From Trachythela sp. YZ-2020 (lineage: Eukaryota > Cnidaria > Anthozoa > Malacalcyonacea > Clavulariidae): DNA of 64,000 bases. Where the stretch lies: assembly GCA_016169945.1 (NCBI GenBank), contig JADLSH010000199.1:2294001-2358000 (forward strand), read 5' to 3'. Shown in pieces: positions 12,801 through 23,619 of this stretch. The position numbers and the translations under genes were made by a program. Numbering within the stretch: position 1 is the stretch's first letter; the number at the start of each line of letters is the position of its first letter. A model generated the notes under the pieces. It saw nothing but the letters and a program-made list of their open reading frames with translations. It was not told the DNA's origin and did not search any database.

Positions 12801-13499
12801 ATTTGGCGCATTTATCGTATATTTAAAAGCTCCCACGAGATGAGACGACTAACTGGCCTAATTGGTCGCCGCTCGCAGTTGCTAACCACACTTGGTCTGA
12901 TCGCAATTCAAGTGTTGTTCTTCATTCTAATATCAAGCACCAACCCCCCGGATTTGATCGAAAATTTCTACGCCGACAGGGGGGAACTGCACCTCGAGTG
13001 TTACATTACGTCACCGGTCTTCGTCGCCTACTTGTCGTATAACGTCGTACTCATGCTGCTCTGCACGGTCTATGCATTCCTCACACGACAGTTTCCGAAG
13101 AATTTCAACGAAGCCATGTATATTGGTGTGACGATGTACCTCACTTGCGTGGTGTGGGTCGTGTTTCTCGCGAGTTTTCTCAACGTCAACGACAGCATCT
13201 CGCGTGTGTATTGGATATGCGGGGCGAGCGTTGTGATTGGTTGGATAACATTACTTGGACTTTTCGCGCCAAACGTTTATCACGTTTTCACGAAAACCAA
13301 CGTGGACGAGAGCGCTCTGATCACGTGGAGAAATTCCGTTCTAAAGCGCTTGGCTAGCGGCAGTACCTCGGACGAGCCGACGTCGCCGGGCGTGGTAATG
13401 CCAAACCCAATGGCCTTACAGGGTGAGAAACTTCAATTGAGCATACCGAAACGAATGCTGAGTGTCAGTGACAGTGACAAAAGAAATAGCAAAATATAA
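9806..13499 (+). CDS. Metabotropic glutamate receptor-like class C GPCR
   Basis: Two exons, 9806-9863 and 10879-13499 (phase 1 join), give 892 aa. Exon 1 encodes a hydrophobic signal peptide; its donor is GTGAGT and the exon 2 acceptor is CTTTTTAG. A venus-flytrap ligand domain spans about residues 25-480, with the mGluR-type signatures IPQISYASLS, FRTVPPDS and YSETGAQE. A cysteine-rich linker covers about 505-560, a seven-helix bundle about 565-812, and a short cytoplasmic tail follows. Members of this family are plasma-membrane receptors that sense extracellular glutamate or related amino acids and couple to G proteins. In the ligand pocket the serine equivalent to mammalian mGluR1 S165, the D of VPPD and the Y of TYSETG are kept. 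The threonine normally in YASTS is leucine, and the aspartate of the GSDGW motif is valine, so the ligand may not be glutamate. The intron contains two MITEs. A longer ORF beginning at 10800 inside the intron is not the true start. Confidence 0.93.
9995..10390. mobile_element. MITE of the CAGAGTTGCAAA family, copy 2, in receptor intron
   Basis: Starts CAGAGTTGCAAA and shares GAGGAAGGTTTTCTGACATT-type and GAAACACAGAATAAAACATT-type blocks with the copy at 2412. The right part has been rearranged (inverted AACCTTCCTCAAAAATAACT block near 10250), so the right boundary is approximate. It is non-coding. Confidence 0.65.
10446..10795. mobile_element. MITE built of CAAGTTGT palindromes, copy 1
   Basis: Ends TACACACGTAAAAATC and TTTTTCCGTGTGTA are terminal inverted repeats. 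The interior is made of many short CAAGTTGT / ACAACTTG units in both directions. Other copies lie at 23945-24626 (interrupted) and 49052-49314 (inverted). This one sits in the receptor intron, 83 bp before the exon 2 acceptor. Confidence 0.85.
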
Positions 13500-13749
13500 A
13501 ACGCATGATGTGTAAACTTATTAAGGGGTTGATTACTTTTCAGCCCGGTGTCAAGCGAAATCTCTGACCTCTGCGAAATCTCTGACCTCGCGTGACTGGT
13601 CAGAGATTTCGCGCGTCTGGACGCGAAATCTCTGACCTCCGCGAAATTTCTGACTCGACCGAATAATAGTATTTTATATTTATAAATAATATTAAAGGTC
13701 TTTATAAAAGTATTTCGAAACTGGATTCAATTTGATATCGTTATCGAAG

Positions 13750-13755
13750 AATAAA
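13750..13755 (+). promoter_or_regulatory. Candidate polyadenylation signal of the receptor gene
   Basis: AATAAA, 251 bp after the stop codon. It lies inside the left end of the TIR element, so if used, the receptor 3' UTR would run into transposon sequence. Confidence 0.4.
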
Positions 13756-15292
13756 TGCTTAAAACCTGAAGTTATTTAGGGCATAAACTACAGTAAAAGT
13801 CTTCGGCATTTATATTTTAGCAATGGCGCACTGGTGACTGGACAGAGCTCTTTATATAATTTATTTCACATTCTGAAAGATTCCCGTGGGTTTATTACTT
13901 CATTCTTAACACAAATCCACGGTAAGAAACGTTAATTTCTAGTTTTGGTATAGTAAATATAGGAAAACGAGACTTTAGAATGCCTTTTTAGCAAATTTAT
14001 GTTTGAAATTGCAAATATGTTTCTGTCAGTATCAAGTATGGCCACCTATATGACAGGTCATGTGTGCACTGCCACATTAATATGTGACACTATACTTAAA
14101 TAACCCTATATCATTGTCCACAACTCCACATAGGTTTGTCGATAGGTGTGGACAACATGTGTTGATGCATGTACATGCTCTATATCCAGTTATCGACCAA
14201 CAGAACCTTGGCTTGTACCCTGTTATCGACAACTTTTGACTCATAAGTCATAAAAATGATATATTAAAGTCCCATAACAGATGGGAAAATACCAAATGCT
14301 TGTCTTCACCCTTGTCTCATTAATATTGTTCTTTGGTAACACACAGAACACCAGGTTGTCTGACAACAACAATCAAGTGATATGCTATTCAGGGCATTTA
14401 TGATACAGTACTATGCGGTGCCATGACCTAGTGAGCCATGTCCATTGCCACACTGAAGGAAAAGGGCATGCTGTCCTACAGCCATGACACTATTTTCTTA
14501 GCCATGGTATGAGAAATTAGTAATTAAATATCACCACATTAAGCCTTGAGTTGGGTTGGGCCTGGCATCACCCTACAGTTTTGCAACTTTCACAAACCTC
14601 CATTGGCTTACAGGGGGATTATAACTCTAATTTCCCAACATCTGATGGTATTTATTAATACTTTAAAAATAACAAAGAAGACAAAGCCAATTCAGTTCAT
14701 TAAAGAAATATTTAACCTCATTATTTTCTTAATTTCTTGCAACATTTACAAAATTATTTACATATATTTACATCCAGAGGTTAGTTATTTACTTTTTTTA
14801 TTTACAAAAGCCAAGAAATGCGTCTCATTTCCCAACTTGGCACCATTCATCCTCTCGGCATTAATGAGCGCCTCTCTTACATTTAACTCCTATCTGTTTA
14901 TGCCTGCCATCAGCAGATACTCTACATCTCATGTTATCTAATATTTCATTCCTTGTTTTTTGTCATTCTTGCTTTGTTATCTTTGTTCGCTGCTCCTTAT
15001 ATGCGCATGCTAATATATTTTGTGATGTGATTTCCATATTTTGTTTATAGTTTGTTTTGATTAAATCCATCTGATTGGTTTATTTTTTATCACGTGATCG
15101 CTTTTGTATTCACTATAAAAGCACATGTTTTCATGTGTTCAATATCATGAAGATAGAGATAAATATAAAATAGAATCTTCAGGCAAACATAACACAGGAA
15201 GTTCCTGTAACCTTGTTATATTTGCTCTATCTTTATGATATTTATTTGAGCACTCTCTGATATTTTGTGAACCACAATTCACTTTATAATAA

Positions 15293-15858
15293 CTAATATT
15301 GTCCATTACAATAAAAGTTTTCTGCAAGGGCAGTTGCAAAGTCTACACCAATGCAGTTTGCATGGAAAAATTGACCACATCGGTCACAACCCAGCCAGTC
15401 ATCCCCATCATCTTTCCTGCAGATTTTGCTGACACCTGCATTTCGTCCACTGTAACAAAAAAATTACATTATTTGACTATGCTGCACCCTACCCCCAAGG
15501 TTAATTTTGCTCAAATTTTCTAAGTGTGCAGGCATCTGGCGTCCTGACTTCAGGAACTCGAGAACATCTTGCAAATAAACCTATTTTTATGACATACCAA
15601 GAACATTTTTTAATAAACTAACCATGTTAACACTGCTAGTAAATGATCTTTCTCCTTGGCATTCAAAATACGAGAGAAAATAAAATGCAAAGTGTCCTGA
15701 CTCTCATCTGTTCGACACAACTGATATATAAATACCAACAATCTCATCGCTATAAAATTCAAAGTTCTACATACCTTGTGTTTATTCATCTTTGTTGTAG
15801 GCTTTGTCGATGCAATGTAGACACAGGCAGTATCAGTCTCAGTTGTAAAATTAGACAT
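15293..15858 (-). CDS. Small spliced protein with PHD-like zinc-finger motif
   Basis: Three exons on the minus strand: 15858-15775, 15720-15623 and 15449-15293, 112 aa. The splice sites are canonical (donors GTATGT and GTTAGT; acceptors ATATCAG and GTTACAG), and both joins keep frame. Exon 3 encodes CRKDDGDDWLGCDRCGQFFH followed by ANC, close to the C4HC3 core of PHD fingers, which usually bind histone tails. The first cysteine pair is atypical (a spliced C lies nine residues before the IC pair), and the C-terminal FYCNGQY lacks the last cysteine, so zinc binding may be incomplete. The gene lies wholly within the TIR element and may be a transposon accessory protein or a captured host exon. 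Exons 1 and 2 resemble nothing I know. Expression is unproven. Confidence 0.5.
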
Positions 15859-16055
15859 TTAACGACGATTAAACTTGTAAAGAAAGCTTTTAAGACGCAC
15901 GCTTCTCTGTAGCTTGAACACTTGCGAAATTTATGAGCAAAAATCAATCATGCATATCTTTGCGCATGAGCAGAAATACAAAAGTCAGAGATTTCGCAGG
16001 TCAGAGATTTCGCGTCACACCGGGCTGAATTTCAACCCGGGCTGAATTTCAACCT

Positions 16056-16278
16056 GGTTAACTACATGGCAAGTTTCAGTCCGGGCTGAGTTTAAAATTT
16101 CATCACATCTATTTTAAACCAGGATGAAATCTCAGCCCGGGATGAAATCTCAGCCCGGGATGAAATCTCAGCCCAGGCTGAAATGAAATAGAGCTGTTCT
16201 ATCTATTTCAATCATTTTAAATGCTGATTTTGTCTACTGAAATTTCATCCCGGTCTGAAAATCTCCATGTAATTGGCC
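16056..16278. mobile_element. MITE with CAGCCCGGGATGAAATCT units
   Basis: Ends (GGTTAACTACATGG... and the inverse of ...CCATGTAATTGGCC) are imperfect inverted repeats. The interior has at least three tandem copies of AAATCTCAGCCCGGGATG in both orientations. Direct copies of GGGCTGAATTTCAACC abut the neighbouring TIR element. Confidence 0.6.
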
Positions 16279-17604
16279 CCTAAAGTAATAGTTATTAACG
16301 CCGATTGACTGAGGTAATCGAAACCTTCAAAAAGCAGTCTAAGATAAAAATAATGCGTATAGCTTTAGTTGAAAACGAAGTTATATAAGCCACGAGATCA
16401 CGACAGCAGTTATTGCTTGAGAGTAAAAATAACGACACTAAATATACGTATCAGCTACATTACAAAATGACGAGCAATTTAAGCCACTTTGGCATACATT
16501 TGTAAATACTTAGGTTAGTAATTAAGCCAATGGGTTGTATCTATGTGATCAGGTTTTGCGATTGCTTGACAAAAAGGGACAATCGTAAGTGCTAAGAATG
16601 ATCTTTCTAAACAATGAGTCACAAACACCAAACACAAGGTCTTTGATTCAAGAAGTTAATCACAAAATAGATCATATTTGGTATATATTTACTGTAAGTG
16701 TTTAAATAGTCATATTTATGTTTTATATGAAGTATTGCATGGTTTTAAGACATCACATCCTAGTCTGTTTTCTGCATTGTAAAAAGCTTTACGTACATAA
16801 TATTCTGTTGTGTTGTGTTTTAATATGTTTAGCCATATCATGAGACGTTTTGCCAAACACTCTGCTACTGTTTACAAAGATTTGTACAGTTATAACATAC
16901 CCAAACTACGTTGCTAAGACCTAAGTGGTGATTACAGATTTTTCCATGTTATTAAATGTGGCACTGTGTTATAAGTCCTTATTCCTCAGATTGTCTAAAG
17001 TTTCTAAAGTGTCTTAACCCATGCTGTTTTGTTTTTATAACAGACTCTGCATATTTTGAAGCCAAACAATCTAATGCATTATACATCTGGAGTTCTTTAA
17101 AGTTTCTAAGATGCCATAACCCATTTTGCTTGATACTTTGCCTTAACCTTTATGGGAAACTCTGCATAGCTTTGGATCTAATAATCAACGCATTATCCAG
17201 ATCTGGGGGTGGGACCCCACCAGAAAAGTTAGTACTGACCAGTGAGTTTCAAATTTTGCACAATTTATTGAACTTTTGAAGGGAGGGGGGGATGAGTTGC
17301 ATCCCTGGAAAATCTACAACCCCCCCACTCTCTCCCTGCAAAGTGGGCCTGGATTAGGGCCTATATTGTGACAAAAGCTGTCCAAGTTGTTTATGACAAC
17401 ATAGGATTTGTCCTACCATCACCTGCATCTATTAAAGACTAAGGATGAACAGTTGGAACTTAAGGTTTCAATTAGCTCAGCCAATCAGTTTAAGGCTGCT
17501 CAAAGGTAATTGGCTGATCAGATTAAAATCTGTCAAAAAATTTCACGTGGCCGAAGATGTTTTTATCTGCAACTGTTCATGTTTAGATGCAAACGACGGT
17601 ATAT
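16279..17604. other. Intergenic; imperfect duplication only
   Basis: No gene seen. Around 16985-17175 there is a diverged tandem duplication (the TTTCTAA(A/G)...TAACCCAT and AACTCTGCATA blocks occur twice), which explains the 107-aa ORF there. Confidence 0.45.
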
Positions 17605-17619
17605 TAATATCTCTTCTTC

Positions 17620-17805
17620 GGTTGCCACTTGTTTCCATCTACCAAACTGACGTTACGTCATTTTTTCAACTTTGAAGTAAAGTTAAAAACTTTGTAACTG
17701 ACACTAACCCTAAAACCTACCCTAACCCCTAACCCAAAACGATATGAAAATCGGGAAAATTGCGTAACGCCAATTTGATAGATGGAAACAAGTGAAAACC
17801 ATTAA
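17620..17805. mobile_element. MITE with 15-bp target duplication and CCCTAACCC-like interior
   Basis: Imperfect inverted ends (left CCACTTGTTTCCATCTACCA; inverse of right TCACTTGTTTCCATCTATCA) are bounded by a direct repeat TAATATCTCTTCTTC at 17605-17619 and 17806-17820. The interior contains CCTACCCTAACCCCTAACCC, a degenerate telomere-like stretch. Confidence 0.75.
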
Positions 17806-18519
17806 TAATATCTCTTCTTCACCCCAAAGCCAAACTTGCAAGGTCCAAAAACGTTGTATACAACGATATATAGTTCATACAAATGCAACAGAAAGAATAG
17901 AAGTGTTAACTTAATACAAACAAACCTAACAATATAAATGGAGTAAAGTGTATATTTGATTTATATTGACTTTATACCAACCATAATGACCACATAACGT
18001 TCAGCAAGCATTTGACTTGTTGATCACCTTTTTCATCTTTTAAATTCCTTTTTAGTGATTCTTCTTTTTCTTTGACGGTTAAAATTAAATGGTATAAAAT
18101 ATAAAACAAAATATATTCAAGTATATAGCATATGCATCCTTTGAAACCAGTGAACAACGTGCTTTGATAGGGTCAAAGGTTAAAACACAGGAAAACGGAT
18201 ACACGAGAAGTCGTTGAAAAATAGAATATGCTATCCGTTCTGAAACGGACTGGACAAAACTGAACAATATCTTGAAAATGCATTATGTCCATTATGTCCA
18301 TTATGTTATATAATATAATAACAGAACAAAGTATTTTGTACTATTTTTAAAAATAGACTGCAGCCCAGATTGGTCCAGACCATTAAAAGTATACTTTTGA
18401 CGTATCCGTTTTAGCGAAGCTGAGCTCACATAAATATACTTAAAATTTTCTATAAATTTCTATATTCTGGGGCTATATCTACAATCTGAAAGATTTCTTA
18501 GCCTTGTCTGAATACTAGA

Positions 18520-21500
18520 ATGCTTCAAAGTAAGGCAGATTGGTTGCAAAAGGCAGTGAAAGGTGTGCTGCTAGACATCACTGGTGTACTGTATAACAGT
18601 GGACAAGGTCTGGGGCAGGCCATCCCTGGATCAATAAATGCTGTGAAGAGGTGATGTATACTATGGTCATATTTAACCATTTCCCTGGGTGTAAAGCCAG
18701 TGTAGGGACTTGTTTCTCCTTACACTTCTGGAAAGTCCTGACCTAGGCTGGCCTGGTTAGCCTGGTAAGCAGAATGAATTTGTTTATGTTTATATGAGCA
18801 AGATTTCATCCTCCTTGGCAGAACAATTTTGTTGTTTTGACATTGTTTTGACAGTTAGCTTGTGACGGCATCTCTGAACTTTCATTCTGGCAACCAGGCC
18901 AGCCTGATTGTCCATATAAATGCAAAGTAATTTCTACTATAAAAATTACTACATGGCGAGATGCGCCGAGATCTAGCTTACCGGGTTGTCTAGCCAACCG
19001 GGGCAGCCTGACTTCCATGTAGACAGCCCTCAATCCATGACATGACCCTTAAAGGATCCTGTCAGAGATCGTGACAAATCCCAAACAAGATGTCCTGACA
19101 CACCTGACAAAGTGGCCTGTGGTTGACTCCTGAAACCATTGAGAAGCCCTTACACTGAGTTGTAGGCACTAGGGCAAGGGGGGGGGGGGGCAAGAGTTGC
19201 ACTCCAATATTACTAAGTTGTAACAAAACTTGTTCAATTAGGGTTCTGGTATCCTTTCAATTAGGCCAAAAACAATTTCAGGACTGAAATTTGTAGCAAC
19301 AAAAGAGCGGTAATATGTTGGCCTCCCAATTTGAGAGTCATTGTAGTCTTGGCATCACTTTTGATTCACTTACATGCCCTGACTGACATGTGTGAAAAAT
19401 CCTGAACTCAACCATCTTAAGTCTAAATTTGCATCTTATAGGTTAAAAGCATCAGGTGTTCCAGTGAAATTTTGCACCAACGAGACTCAATGTACTTGTG
19501 AGAAGTTGGTATCAAAATTAAACAAACTTGGTTTTAGTTTGATATTGAACGAGGTTCATTCACCTGCACCATTAGCTGTTGCCTACATCAAGGAACACAA
19601 ACTTAGACCATATTTATTGGTTCACAAAGAAGCATTGGGTGATTATGTCGATGTTGAGAAGTCAGAACCAAACTGTGTGGTTGTTGGTGATGCGGCTGAG
19701 GAGTTTAATTATGAAAATATGAATAGAGCTTTCAGGGTTCTCTTGGAGTCAGATAATCCTATAATTATAGCTTTGGGAACTGGGTAAGGAAAGTTGACAT
19801 GCTTCTGAAAATAGATGTAATCAGTAATCAGTGGTAAAGTCTACAAGAAAAGGCAGGAGAAGTGTGCGAGGGTCCAAACCATCGTCATCATTTGGTATAT
19901 TCTCACCGGGCCTTTTTGTCGCAACTCTCACTCTCTCTCGAAGCTAAATCTTCATTGATGTTAACTCTTTCCAGTTCTTTACACGATCTATCCAACGTTT
20001 CGTTGTCTCCCGCGACGTTTTTCATCTTTCATTCTTTCCACTATCCATTAAGTGTTATGATGTACTTCTCATCTTCTAACGTGACCAAACCATCTCAATC
20101 TTGCTTCATCGATATTTTCGCCCAGTCAATGCACTTTCACCTCTTTCCTTATGTTTTCATTCCCTCTTTCCTGTCGTGTAGTCTTGACTATGCCATTAGA
20201 CACTCATTTCCCCCACTTCCAATTTCAACACCGTGTTACGAGCGTCCCGAATGAAATTGATTTGGCCGCTTTTGGTTCTTTTCACTCGCAACAAAAGAAT
20301 GCGAAACCAGTTACTTTTCAACTATATATTTTCTATAACTCAATATTACTTTAACTTAACAATTAGCGTCTCTATAACTTTAAAATATGTAATAATTCTT
20401 AATAGTTCAAACTTATCTGATCTGAACACAACTCTTTAACTCTCGACAATTCTTTAACTTTATTCTTTGACTTTGTAACTTTGATAATTCTTTCAGTTTG
20501 TAAGACTTTCGTTTATGATTCAACGTCTTCTTTGGTATAATATTCCTTTCTTAATAGCAGTGATGCTATTCAGGCTAACGCCTTATGAATAATGCATGAA
20601 TTGCCTAGTTGTGCTCAGACTTTTATACGTTTTGTTAGAGGAAGAAACTACAAAAATCTAAAACTATTTGCTTACAAAATAACTGTAGATATAATATATA
20701 AACATTACATGATTATGCTATATCATGTAACAACCGGCCAAATCTTAGCATCAAACCAATGTCCAAAATCTTTATGGCAATCAGGCCAAATGAGTATCTG
20801 ACAGTGTAGTTTGAGGCATTAACCTCAGTAGATCATTCACAACTGCCTTTTCTAGACGATACTACAAAGACAGTGGCGAGCTAGTTCTGGACAATGGTCC
20901 GTTCATAAAAGCCTTAGAGGTAAATGCATCATTTGTGGTACACACAACATTATGCAGACCATTTTGGTAATCAATGAATTGACTGTACTGTTCCCTTGTG
21001 TCTTAGTAGTATGCTTGTGATGTGAAAACGGTAGTGCTTGGTAAACCAGCCACATCGTATTTTCATGGTGCTGTTAAAAAACTTGGTGTCCCAGCAGAAA
21101 ATGTATGTAAAGTTAAAATATTATGATAAAACATAGAATCTTGGTTATGAAATGTAGCAACTATGAGATATCCTATCTGTATTCATAGTAAAAACCCAAC
21201 AATGTAATTATGTACGTAATTAAGCTACAATGATATCATAGAATAATTCATTAGGACAAGAATGGTAGAAACGACCTTACACGACTGCCCTGCTTAAACT
21301 GCAGCAAGATGGTGCTTAGCCTCCCCCTAGCCCCACCACCCAATGTTGTAGGTTGAAGAGCAGTGAATAACGTTTTTCGCACTTCATTGAGCATTTGAGC
21401 AGTCAACATTGAGTGGTGGCGCAAGGGCAGGGTGGCTAATTAATCTATTAGGCGGATGATGTGTGTGTAGTTAGCTATAATATTATGGAGCTTAACAGTC

Positions 21501-23266
21501 GCTAATAATCGGAAATCAGTTTTACTTTGTTTTTCTCTTGTCTCTGACTTTCTTTACCAACAACAATCCATAATTTTTACCCGTGAAGTGAAACTGTGAG
21601 AATAGCGGCAGTTTTCCGTCCGCGCGTCCGCGTTTGCGCATCTTGGCCCTATTGAGTCAACTAAAGCGGGTTCATAGGTTTCCTGTGTCTTTTTTCAGGT
21701 TGTTATGATCGGAGATGATTTGATAGGTGATGTTGGTGGTGCACAGTCATGTGGTATTAGAGGTATTCAAGTCAAGACTGGCAAGTATAGGTGAGGCAAA
21801 TATTTATCATTTTACACATGAAATTGTTTCAAATCCACAAAACAAAATTGCTTATAGAATTGCGTGCGTGTAAAACCACTCAAACTGATGCGAAAACGCA
21901 GTTTTAGATGGCATTGGGGAACGTTTCAAAGTATTCTTTGGAACGCGTGCGAATACATGGAAACGCTTTCGAACGCGAATAGAGCGCACTTTGCAACGCG
22001 TTCAAAACGCGTGCGTTCCGGGCAAACGTAGCCTGTGCACAGACGTTACTCTCGATCGCACGTTTGTACAGGTCACGTGGATTTTCCACGGATTTGTGGA
22101 AAGACATCTGATTGGACAGCTCTTAACTAGTCTAACTTGTAAAATATAATTTAAACAATACGTTCAGGCCGCGATATTGAAATTCGGTATACCGAACTTG
22201 TGGTTAATGCTCAGCAACTGGACTCTGTAGCTCAGTTGGTTAGAGCGCTGCACCGGAATCGCAGGGCCGCAGGTTCAATTCCTGCCAGAGGGCCTAAGTT
22301 GCATTTTTCGCAACTGCTCCTGGCTATGTCTAAAAAATGTGTATAAATTTCCGTTCGAGTATTCCATCTACAAACACCTTCATAAATTAGAGTAGTTAAG
22401 GACTGTCCAATCAGATGTCTTTCCACAAATCCGTGTAAAATCCACGTGACCTGCACATGGTATTTTCACCCGACTCACAGACGTTTTCTTGTGCGATCGA
22501 GAGTAACGTCTGTGCACAGGCCAGACAAACGCAAATAGAACGCGAACGCAGTGTTACAATAAGGCCTCGGTTCACACGATCCAATTTGTCAGATCTAATT
22601 CTCCTCTTGACGTATGTGATTTACTGGATTTGCTGATAAGAGTAAGGCCATTGGCTCATACCTGGCGAAAAGTGTAGTTGTTGCCGTATTATGTGAAATC
22701 ACTGATGTCAGGAGGAGAATCGAATCCGACAAATCGGATCATGTGAACAGACCTTTATTATTTCTGAGCAGTACTGACTACTGCCAGGCGGACACGAGGT
22801 TGGTTATTGTCACAGTTTACTGTATTAAGCATTATTATTATATGGCCAGCGCTAGTTCCTGTAGTTTACGCGATATGATTGGCAAATGAGCGCGGGGTGA
22901 AAACATGTAACCCGGGAGCATTATTACATTTTATTTAATGCCCCATAACAACAACAAAAAATCACAATTGGTAAAAGGCCGGTAAATATCATCATCTTGT
23001 TGTATACCTCGCTGCGCTCGCTCGGTCAATCAGCTTGATATTTTACCGTAAAGACCTCACTTTCGGTTAATAAGTAGTTAGTATATTACGAACAAGAACG
23101 CGAAGGGATACAGAGATCAAACTTGATAAAAAGAGTATTTCAATTTAGTTTTTTTTCCCACAGGCCACAAGATGAACATCACGAAACAATAAAGGCTGAT
23201 GGCCGTGTGAATGACTTGGCTGAAGCTGTAGAACTTATTTTACAATTTAACACATCGACAACCTAA
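18520..23266 (+). CDS. LHPP: Phospholysine phosphohistidine inorganic pyrophosphate phosphatase
   Basis: Six exons (18520-18650, 19442-19783, 20856-20919, 21010-21102, 21699-21790, 23164-23266) join in phase to give 274 aa; human LHPP has 270. LHPP is a cytosolic HAD-superfamily phosphatase acting on phosphohistidine, phospholysine and pyrophosphate. Motif I is [12 protein letters not shown] (nucleophile D, with DxT as in the DxS of the human protein). Motif II is FCTNET, the motif III lysine is in LGKPATS, and motif IV is [13 protein letters not shown]. The cap region [20 protein letters not shown] and the C-terminus [20 protein letters not shown] are also family-typical. The start fits the compact LHPP N-terminus. 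Introns contain a LINE remnant, a MITE with an internal SINE and another MITE. The gene is tail-to-tail with the NDRG gene. Splice donors and acceptors are all GT/AG. Confidence 0.97.
19870..20150 (-). pseudogene. Degraded non-LTR retrotransposon ORF2 C-terminus
   Basis: Read on the minus strand, fragments of the conserved LINE ORF2 tail appear in different frames. [12 protein letters not shown] (around 20100) is followed by segments like [13 protein letters not shown] and DRVKNWKEL. Stops and frameshifts separate them, so this is a dead 3' fragment inside LHPP intron 2. Confidence 0.7.
22031..22521. mobile_element. TIR element in LHPP intron 5, interrupted by a SINE
   Basis: Left arm from 22031 (GCCTGTGCACAGACGTTACT) and the inverse of the right arm match through CTCGATCGCAC, CAGGTCACGTGGATTTT and GATTTGTGGAAAGACATCTG blocks, an inverted repeat of about 110 bp. 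The right arm has about 35 extra bases. A tRNA-like sequence sits in the middle. Confidence 0.8.
22220..22295 (+). mobile_element. tRNA-like SINE head
   Basis: A-box TAGCTCAGTTGGTTAGAGC and B-box GGTTCAATTCC are at normal tRNA spacing, with foldable D, anticodon-like and T arms. The acceptor stem pairs only partly and position 33 is C rather than T, so a working tRNA is unlikely. It is best read as the RNA polymerase III head of a SINE. The tail reads AGTTGCATTTTTCGCAACTG. Confidence 0.65.
22561..22758. mobile_element. MITE of the GGCCT(G/C)...ACACGAT family, copy 1
   Basis: Ends AAGGCCTCGGTTCACACGAT and its diverged inverse form inverted repeats. The internal blocks GACGTATGTGATTT and AAAGTGTAGTTGTTGC are shared, one of them inverted, with the copy at 46930-47120. 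Confidence 0.75.
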
Positions 23267-23343
23267 CTCGTTAATAATGAATTATTTAGACGAACATTTG
23301 AACATTTGGCACAGACGAACATTTGGCAAAAGCTAATTATATT

Positions 23344-23349
23344 AATAAA
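23344..23349 (+). promoter_or_regulatory. Candidate polyadenylation signal of LHPP
   Basis: AATAAA 78 bp after the LHPP stop, well before the convergent NDRG stop at 23620. Confidence 0.55.
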
Positions 23350-23619
23350 ATGATATTATAGGAATATAGTGTAAATTTTATAATATCTAAATCCTGAAAG
23401 CTCTTTTAATCAGGTGATGTGGGTATCCTGGATGAATCCACACACACCCCTTTACAATAGGTCTATCACGATGGCCTGCGAAATCTCATGTATCATAAGA
23501 TAATTTCACGTAAACACTACGTAAAACAATAAAACTAGTATAGTATTAGTAATAATAAAATATTAGAAGCAATCAATGTCTTATGCTTGATCAAATGTTT
23601 TCACATCATAAATAGTTTT

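Larger units (their letters stand above)
13541..16027. mobile_element. 2.5 kb TIR element carrying a spliced PHD-like gene
   Basis: The left end reads CAGCCCGGTGTCAAGCGAAA and the inverse of the right end reads CAGCCCGGTGTGACGCGAAA. Both continue into two tandem copies of CGAAATCTCTGACCT, giving inverted repeats of about 50 bp. Further copies of the same unit lie at 13600-13650. No target duplication is obvious. A three-exon reading frame on the minus strand (15293-15858) starts about 130 bp inside the right repeat. The left 1.4 kb holds no clear coding region, only a broken minus-strand stretch near 14810-14940 that reads like a protein across a stop codon. No DDE or YR catalytic core was recognised. 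Confidence 0.65.

Noticed and set aside
14281..14403. Short ORF starting MGKYQMLVFTLVSLILFF, like a secreted peptide
   Set aside because: Only about 40 codons, no downstream exon found, and it lies inside a transposable element; probably chance.
22220..22295. Functional tRNA gene
   Set aside because: The acceptor stem pairs poorly, position 33 is not T, and it is embedded in a repeat; a SINE head is more likely.
22232..22456. Minus-strand ORF reading [20 protein letters not shown]
   Set aside because: This is the antisense translation of the tRNA-like SINE head, a common false protein in databases.
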